This document shows positions 7,399 to 11,299 of a DNA stretch of 11,299 bases, piece by piece. Positions within the stretch are counted from its first letter, which is position 1. The number at the start of each line of letters is the position of its first letter. The position numbers and the translations under genes are program-made. The stretch spans positions 1 through 11,299 of the forward strand of contig CAJFUH010000179.1 of assembly GCA_904420155.1 (NCBI GenBank), in the 5' to 3' direction. Origin of the DNA: an uncultured Clostridia bacterium (GTDB taxonomy: Bacteria > Bacillota > Clostridia > Oscillospirales > Acutalibacteraceae). The notes beneath the pieces are model-generated. The model worked only from the letters and a program-made list of their open reading frames with translations. It searched no databases and had not been told where the DNA came from.

Positions 7399-7971
7399 TT
7401 AAAAAGCGGCCGGCTCCTTATAAATCATAACAGGGATGGGCGGATCGTTGGGACGGTTGTAGAATTGGGACATCAGCACGGTATATTGCCGGTCGTCTAT
7501 GGTTTTGAGGAATTCCATCAAAGCGTCTTTTTCTTCATAGCCGCTGTCGCCGCCATAGTAGATACAGATGCTCATCACCCCGCCCGGGCGGAGAAGCCGC
7601 AATCCCTTCTCTATGGCGGGAATGCTGGTCTGCGCCGTCGTAAAGATCTTGTGATTCCCTCCCGGCAGATAGCCCAGGTTAAAGACGATGCCGTCCACAC
7701 TTTCCTCCTCCGCATATCGGTCCATTTCGCTGTGGCTTTGCAGGATCACCTGGGCGATATGGGCATAGCCGGATTGTTCCACCAGCTCCCTGGTATCGTT
7801 CACAGCCTGCTCCTGGATGTCAAAAGCCAGTACTTTTCCCCGGTCCCCCACCAGGGAACAGAGAAAAACCGTATCCCGGCCCTTTCCCGCCGTGGCGTCA
7901 ATCCAAAAATCCCCCGGCCGGATATGGTTTTGGATAAACCGGTGGGCAAGGCCCAACGTATTAAGACCCAT
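7399..7971 (-). CDS. mnmM: tRNA (mnm5s2U34) methyltransferase MnmM (YtqB family)
   Basis: A 190-residue class I SAM-dependent methyltransferase. Members of this family (formerly YtqB, rRNA methylase-like) methylate 5-aminomethyl-2-thiouridine to mnm5s2U at the tRNA wobble position, the step done by the MnmC methyltransferase domain in enterobacteria. Family marks are motif I DATAGKGRDT (25-34), the acidic end of beta-2 FDIQ (D51), the unusual motif IV NLGYLPGGNH (98-107), YYGGDSG (138-144) and C-terminal FYNRPNDPP (170-178). AAAGGG precedes ATG 7971 by about 10 nt. It lies 24 nt downstream of the acetyltransferase stop and is probably cotranscribed with it, with no evident functional link. 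Function is assigned by family motifs. Confidence 0.9.
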   Translation of the reverse strand: MGLNTLGLAHRFIQNHIRPGDFWIDATAGKGRDTVFLCSLVGDRGKVLAFDIQEQAVNDTRELVEQSGYAHIAQVILQSHSEMDRYAEEESVDGIVFNLGYLPGGNHKIFTTAQTSIPAIEKGLRLLRPGGVMSICIYYGGDSGYEEKDALMEFLKTIDDRQYTVLMSQFYNRPNDPPIPVMIYKEPAAF

Positions 7972-7995
7972 TTTATATACGCCCTTTCTTTTGTC

Positions 7996-8580
7996 TTATT
8001 TGGATTCCAGGGTCCGCAGGATCCGGGCCGGGTTGCCGCCGACGATGACGTTGTCCGGCACATCCTTTACCACTACGGAGCCGGAAGCCACAATGACGTT
8101 GCTGCCAATGGTGACCCCGGGATTGATCACCGCGCTCCCGCCGATCCACACGTCGTCCCCGATGGTAATGGGTTTGCCGTATTCCATTAGCGCCAGTTTG
8201 CCGTTGATCGGCTGGACCTTTCGTTCCTCCTTGTCAAAGGGATGAACCGGGGTATATAGGCATACCTTGGGGCCTAACATGCAGTTATCCCCGATGGTTA
8301 CTTCACAGACATCCAGGATCACACAATCGAAATTGGCGAAAAAATTTTCCCCCACATGGATGTTATATCCGTAATCGCAGCGGAAAGAGGGCTCGATATT
8401 TAACCGGTTTCCAGTAGATCCGAATAGCTGTTTTAACAGCCGTTCCCTCTCTTGGGTTTCGTCCTCTGAGGTGTTATTGAAAAGGCGTACCAAACGCCTG
8501 GCTTGCTTCCGTTCCCGGATCAGCTCTTCGTCGTATGCGTCATAAAGCAGGCCCGCGATCATTTTTTGTTTTTCTGTCAT
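7996..8580 (-). CDS. maa: Maltose/galactoside-type sugar O-acetyltransferase
   Basis: A 194-residue left-handed beta-helix acetyltransferase that transfers acetyl from acetyl-CoA to a sugar hydroxyl, probably for detoxifying non-metabolised sugars. The N-terminal maltose acetyltransferase domain (TEKQKMIAGLLYDAYDEEL, residues 2-20, to about 55) is followed by hexapeptide repeats (about 70-185, e.g. IGDNCMLGP, IGDDVWIGGSAVI, GSNVIVASGSVVV) and the terminal GGNPARIL typical of this group. The catalytic histidine is H113 in LYTPVHP. I place the start at ATG 8580: GGAGGAAA (8593-8586) sits 5-8 nt upstream, and an in-frame ATG at 8595 overlaps this site and is less likely. The sugar substrate is not predictable. 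First gene of a minus-strand pair with mnmM. Confidence 0.92.
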   Translation of the reverse strand: MTEKQKMIAGLLYDAYDEELIRERKQARRLVRLFNNTSEDETQERERLLKQLFGSTGNRLNIEPSFRCDYGYNIHVGENFFANFDCVILDVCEVTIGDNCMLGPKVCLYTPVHPFDKEERKVQPINGKLALMEYGKPITIGDDVWIGGSAVINPGVTIGSNVIVASGSVVVKDVPDNVIVGGNPARILRTLESK

Positions 8581-8657
8581 AAGGGTTTCCTCCATTTTTT
8601 CATATTCTATTTTTGGGTTGTCATATCTTATTTGTTTACGGAAAATGGTTGTAGGTT

Positions 8658-8686
8658 ATTTTAACATGGTTTTTTATTTGATACAA
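8658..8686 (-). promoter_or_regulatory. Probable sigma-A promoter for maa-mnmM
   Basis: On the minus strand, TTGTAT (8686-8681), a 17-nt spacer and TAAAAT (8663-8658) with the TG of an extended -10 (8666-8665). Predicted start is about 8652, some 70 nt before the acetyltransferase start. It lies almost exactly over a plus-strand promoter candidate. Confidence 0.5.
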
Positions 8687-8687
8687 T
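8659..8687 (+). promoter_or_regulatory. Candidate sigma-A promoter for the ECF sigma operon
   Basis: TTTTAA (8659-8664, weak -35), a 17-nt spacer and TACAAT (8682-8687) preceded by TG at 8679-8680, an extended -10. Predicted start is about 8694. It is superimposed on the opposite-strand promoter. I did not find a clear ECF-type promoter for autoregulation. Confidence 0.4.
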
Positions 8688-8711
8688 CTAAAGTACAGGA
8701 AATCCGGCAAT

Positions 8712-8745
8712 AAAATTCCCGCTGATCTTTCAGAAAAAATTCCCG
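8712..8745 (+). repeat. Two direct copies of AAAATTCCCG upstream of the ECF gene
   Basis: Identical 10-mers at 8712-8721 and 8736-8745, start to start 24 nt, lie in the leader between the candidate promoter and the sigma-factor gene. They may be binding sites for a regulator or chance; no known family recognises them to my knowledge. Confidence 0.45.
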
Positions 8746-8805
8746 GATCCGTGCAAGCTTTCCCTTCGGCCAGTTGTATTCTTTATAGAAAGGAGGCGGA
8801 AAAGG

Positions 8806-9285
8806 ATGCAGGAAATGGATTCTTTTCAGGATTTTTCATGGGTAATCGATACCTATTCCAATATGCTGCTCCGTATTGCCTGCCATCACGTGAAAAGCCG
8901 GGCCGATGCAGAGGATATCGCGCAGGACGCCTTTGTCAAACTGTTTACCGCCCAACCGTTGCTGGAAAGTGAAGAACACCGGAAAGCCTGGCTCATTCGC
9001 GTTACCATCAACCTTTGCAAGAATTTTTTAAAATCTTTCCGCAGAAACGAAGTCCCTCTGGAAGACCCTTATTACCAGATGGCGGAAGAACAGAGGGAAG
9101 TCTTGGACGCGGTTTGGAGGCTTCCAGAGAAATTCCGGGATGTGGTCTATCTCTATTATTACGAAGGCTATACCGTCCCGGAAATTTCCCGATTGCTGGG
9201 CAAAAAGGAAAATACCGTCGCTTCCTGGCTGCATCGGGCGCGTATTCGTCTCAAAGAAGAACTGAACGGAGGTGTATTCCTATGA
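8806..9285 (+). CDS. ECF-type RNA polymerase sigma factor
   Basis: A 159-residue sigma-70 family protein with only regions 2 and 4, as in ECF sigma factors. Region 2 (about 12-80) includes the core-binding helix DAEDIAQDAFVKLF (34-47) and AWLIRVTINLCKNFLKS (61-77). Region 4 (about 95-153) includes LPEKFRDVVYLYYYEGYT (106-123) and the helix-turn-helix VPEISRLLGKKENTVASWLHRAR (124-146). A strong AAAGGAGG (8789-8796) lies 9 nt before ATG 8806. Its stop overlaps the start of the next gene (ATGA), so the two proteins are made together, the usual arrangement for a sigma factor and its anti-sigma. The stimulus and regulon cannot be told from this window. Confidence 0.95.
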   Translation: MQEMDSFQDFSWVIDTYSNMLLRIACHHVKSRADAEDIAQDAFVKLFTAQPLLESEEHRKAWLIRVTINLCKNFLKSFRRNEVPLEDPYYQMAEEQREVLDAVWRLPEKFRDVVYLYYYEGYTVPEISRLLGKKENTVASWLHRARIRLKEELNGGVFL

Positions 9286-10145
9286 AAGAAAACCGTTATA
9301 CAGATCTGATGGACCACATCCATTCGGGGAAAAATTTCCCCCAAGAAACCATGGAAAAAGTACAGCAGGCCCGCCGGCCGCCCACGCCGGCCGCCCCCCC
9401 AAGATCCCCCCGCCGCTGGCTTGTCCTGGTCGCCTCCATCCTGCTGGTGGCTGCTGCGGCGGAACTGGTCTGCCTTGCGGCGCTGTGGATACAGCCGCAG
9501 TTTTCGCAGCCGGAAGAAAGTTACAAAGGGATCGCTGAGCTGGGAGGAACATCTTTTATAGAATGGGAAGGCAGAAAATATGAGCTGGAATGGAAAAAGC
9601 CCACAGACCCCATCGGTCCTTATCTGGGCACAGGGGAACTCCGGGAAAGAGAGATATCCTTATATTCCAGGGAAGGGCAGTCCCCGCTGTTATGGGTTGC
9701 CGCCCCGTTATCGGAAGGAGAAGAGAACTATCATTTTTATAAATTTGCGGGGTTTGCCTCCCCGGATCATACAATCTTAGACGTCATCCAGCTTTATGAG
9801 GAAGCCTGCGGCCCGTTGTCTTCCGTCTCCTGCGTGCAAAAACCCGGCTACGAATCAAGCGCCTCGCCGCTTCCCCATACGGAATCCCAAGAGGAAATCC
9901 AACAGATCCGTTCTTCTTTTTCCCAGGTGTATCCGGATTCCAACCTTAGTACGGGCACAGAATCCCTGTCCAGCGATTCTTCCACTTACTCCTATCGGAT
10001 CGAGGCCGATGGAAAGGAACTGGTGTTTACCTTTGCCAACGGCGTTTCTTGTTCCATCGAACTGTATAAAGGGAACACCGTGGGGAGCGGGTTCGGCTAT
10101 TTGTACGCTATCCCGGAATATGTGAAGGACTGGTTATCCCAGTAA
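9282..10145 (+). CDS. Membrane-anchored protein, probable anti-sigma factor for the adjacent ECF sigma
   Basis: A 287-residue protein with a short cytoplasmic N-terminus (1-45), one transmembrane helix (about 46-70, WLVLVASILLVAAAAELVCL) and an outside domain of about 215 residues. The N-terminus has the short amphipathic segment DHIHSGKNFPQETMEKVQQ (11-29), like the short sigma-binding heads of several Firmicutes anti-sigmas, then a Pro/Ala/Arg linker (31-45). No HxxxCxxC zinc-binding anti-sigma motif is present. The outside domain is acidic and Ser/Glu-rich and I do not recognise a named fold. Lipobox and signal peptidase sites are absent, so it is a type II (N-in) protein. The start at 9282 is fixed by the ATGA overlap with the sigma gene and GGAGG at 9269-9273; the frame stays open upstream but only as a shadow of the sigma gene. 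Role is inferred from position and topology. Confidence 0.75.
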   Translation: MKENRYTDLMDHIHSGKNFPQETMEKVQQARRPPTPAAPPRSPRRWLVLVASILLVAAAAELVCLAALWIQPQFSQPEESYKGIAELGGTSFIEWEGRKYELEWKKPTDPIGPYLGTGELREREISLYSREGQSPLLWVAAPLSEGEENYHFYKFAGFASPDHTILDVIQLYEEACGPLSSVSCVQKPGYESSASPLPHTESQEEIQQIRSSFSQVYPDSNLSTGTESLSSDSSTYSYRIEADGKELVFTFANGVSCSIELYKGNTVGSGFGYLYAIPEYVKDWLSQ

Positions 10146-10158
10146 CAAAAAGTTTTGT

Positions 10159-10205
10159 CCCCCGAAGGCACGGTTTTTCGCCTGCCTTTGGGGGATTTCT
10201 TCTTT
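10159..10205 (+). terminator. Rho-independent terminator after the sigma/anti-sigma operon
   Basis: A 12-bp stem (10159-10170 with 10183-10194) with one G-U pair and a 12-nt loop is followed by a T-rich tail ATTTCTTCTTT. Confidence 0.88.
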
Positions 10206-10215
10206 GAGGGCCGGT

Positions 10216-10245
10216 TTGACAAACACCTTTTCGATAGACTATAAT
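10216..10245 (+). promoter_or_regulatory. Consensus sigma-A promoter for rtcB
   Basis: Exact TTGACA (10216-10221) and exact TATAAT (10240-10245) separated by 18 nt. Predicted start is about 10252, giving a leader of about 70 nt to the rtcB ATG. Confidence 0.88.
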
Positions 10246-10322
10246 AAGAACAATTTCACCGCTTTCGCCTTTGCTCCCAGAGGAAAAATTTCTTTGGATG
10301 ACATCGATTGCAGGAGATTTTT

Positions 10323-11299
10323 ATGGAATTAAAAGGAAAATACAATACGGCAAAGGTCTTTACCGATGTGATAGATCAGGACTCCATAGCCCAAATTATC
10401 CAGCTGTGCAACCAGCCTTTTACTCAGGGCAGCCGTATCCGGTTGATGCCGGACGTCCATGCCGGGGCCGGGTGTACGGTGGGAACGACTATGACCATCC
10501 ATGATCGGGTTGTTCCCAACCTGGTGGGGGTGGATATCGGATGCGGGATGGAGACTGTCCGGCTGCGGGAAAAACATATCGAGCTTCAGCAACTGGACCG
10601 CCTGATTTATCAAAAGATCCCTTCCGGCTTTTCCATCCGGGAGAAAGCACACCGGTATTTTCAGCGCATTGATTTGACCCAGCTTTACTGTTTTGCCCAT
10701 ATCAATCCTTTGCGTGCGGAAAAAAGCCTGGGCACGCTGGGAGGAGGCAACCACTTTATCGAGGCGGACCGGGATGAAGACGGCAACCTCTATTTGGTGG
10801 TGCATTCCGGCAGCCGCCATTTGGGGCTGGAAGTAGCCGGTTATTATCAAAAAGAGGGCTATGAGCGTTTAAATGGAAGCAGCAAAGAGGATAAAAAACG
10901 CTTGGTGGAAGAGCTGAAAGGGCAAGGGCGGGAAAAAGAAATTGCCAAGGCGCTGAAGGATTTGAAAAACGTTAAAAAGACCGACATCCCCAAACAGCTT
11001 GCCTATGTGGAAGGCGAACTATTTGACCAATATATCCATGATATGCGTTTGGTGCAGGACTTTGCCAGGTTAAACCGGCAGGCTATGATGGACGAACTGG
11101 TAAAAGGGTTAAAGGTACATGTGGAGGATCGCTTTACTACGATCCATAATTATATTGATACCGAAACCATGATCCTGCGCAAGGGGGCGGTATCCGCCCA
11201 AAAGGGGGAACGTCTTCTCATCCCTATCAATATGCGGGATGGAAGCCTCATCTGTGTGGGCCGGGGACAGGAAGATTGGAATTTTTCCGCCCCTCATGG
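10323..11299 (+). CDS. rtcB: RtcB-family RNA-splicing ligase (3' end outside window)
   Basis: The first 325 residues of a GTP- and Mn-dependent RNA ligase that joins 2',3'-cyclic phosphate (3'-phosphate) and 5'-OH RNA ends in RNA repair. Metal and active-site motifs match the family: MPDVHAGAG (42-50), VGVDIGCGM (68-76; D71 and C74), GGGNHF (140-145; H144), HSGSRH (161-166; H161) and TIHNY (273-277; H275). The last complete codon is H325 in SAPH followed by GG, which fits the conserved His-Gly motif whose histidine carries GMP. The residue spacing is that of the shorter bacterial type (about 400 residues). AGGAG (10312-10316) is 6 nt before ATG 10323. It has its own promoter and follows a terminator, so it starts a new transcript. 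What lies downstream is not visible; in some bacteria rtcB is paired with prfH for repair of damaged ribosomes. Confidence 0.95.
   Translation, partial: MELKGKYNTAKVFTDVIDQDSIAQIIQLCNQPFTQGSRIRLMPDVHAGAGCTVGTTMTIHDRVVPNLVGVDIGCGMETVRLREKHIELQQLDRLIYQKIPSGFSIREKAHRYFQRIDLTQLYCFAHINPLRAEKSLGTLGGGNHFIEADRDEDGNLYLVVHSGSRHLGLEVAGYYQKEGYERLNGSSKEDKKRLVEELKGQGREKEIAKALKDLKNVKKTDIPKQLAYVEGELFDQYIHDMRLVQDFARLNRQAMMDELVKGLKVHVEDRFTTIHNYIDTETMILRKGAVSAQKGERLLIPINMRDGSLICVGRGQEDWNFSAPH

Noticed and set aside
7366..8190. A 274-codon plus-strand open frame opposite mnmM and maa
   Set aside because: Spans two real minus-strand genes and their gap, starts inside the terminator tail region and shows no recognisable motif.
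1..11299. Insertion sequences, CRISPR arrays, tRNA or rRNA genes, phage genes
   Set aside because: No transposase-like protein, spaced repeat array, tRNA cloverleaf or rRNA segment was recognised on either strand.

Overview
The window looks like chromosomal DNA from a strictly anaerobic, spore-forming member of the Clostridia (Firmicutes). The signs are spoVAC-spoVAD germinant/DPA-channel genes, a rubrerythrin, a large oxygen-sensitive type acyl-CoA dehydratase activase system, Gram-positive type ribosome binding sites with TTG and GTG starts, and strong A-rich/U-rich hairpin terminators. Genus cannot be read from the sequence alone.

Layout from left to right: (1) the 3' end of a rubrerythrin gene (1-384), closed by a perfect 20-bp hairpin terminator. 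(2) A two-gene spoVAC-spoVAD operon (598-2070), both genes starting with TTG, closed by a terminator at 2077-2123 with no spoVAE in between. (3) A MarR-family regulator on the minus strand (2224-2703), divergent from (4) a two-gene operon (3025-7270) encoding a 975-residue tandem-activase/DUF2229 protein and a 441-residue cysteine-rich partner. The two genes overlap by 8 nt and together correspond to the single polypeptide of about 1,400 residues seen elsewhere in anaerobes. A strong extended -10 promoter lies upstream. (5) A minus-strand pair, a maltose/galactoside-type O-acetyltransferase followed by the tRNA methyltransferase MnmM (8580-7399), convergent with (4) and sharing a bidirectional terminator at 7291-7337. 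(6) A divergent ECF sigma factor with its membrane-anchored, probably anti-sigma partner (8806-10145), coupled by an ATGA overlap. (7) The 5' part of an RtcB-type RNA ligase (10323 to the window end) behind a consensus sigma-A promoter.

Most units appear functionally independent. The strongest candidate for something under-described is unit 3+4: a MarR-flanked, split, double-activase iron-sulfur protein pair with no recognisable acyl-CoA substrate enzyme in view, so its substrate is unknown. Second-tier points are the overlapping divergent promoters between the acetyltransferase and the ECF gene, the anti-sigma without a zinc-finger domain, the spoVA operon lacking spoVAE, and the rtcB locus, whose downstream neighbour (not in the window) should be tested for prfH.
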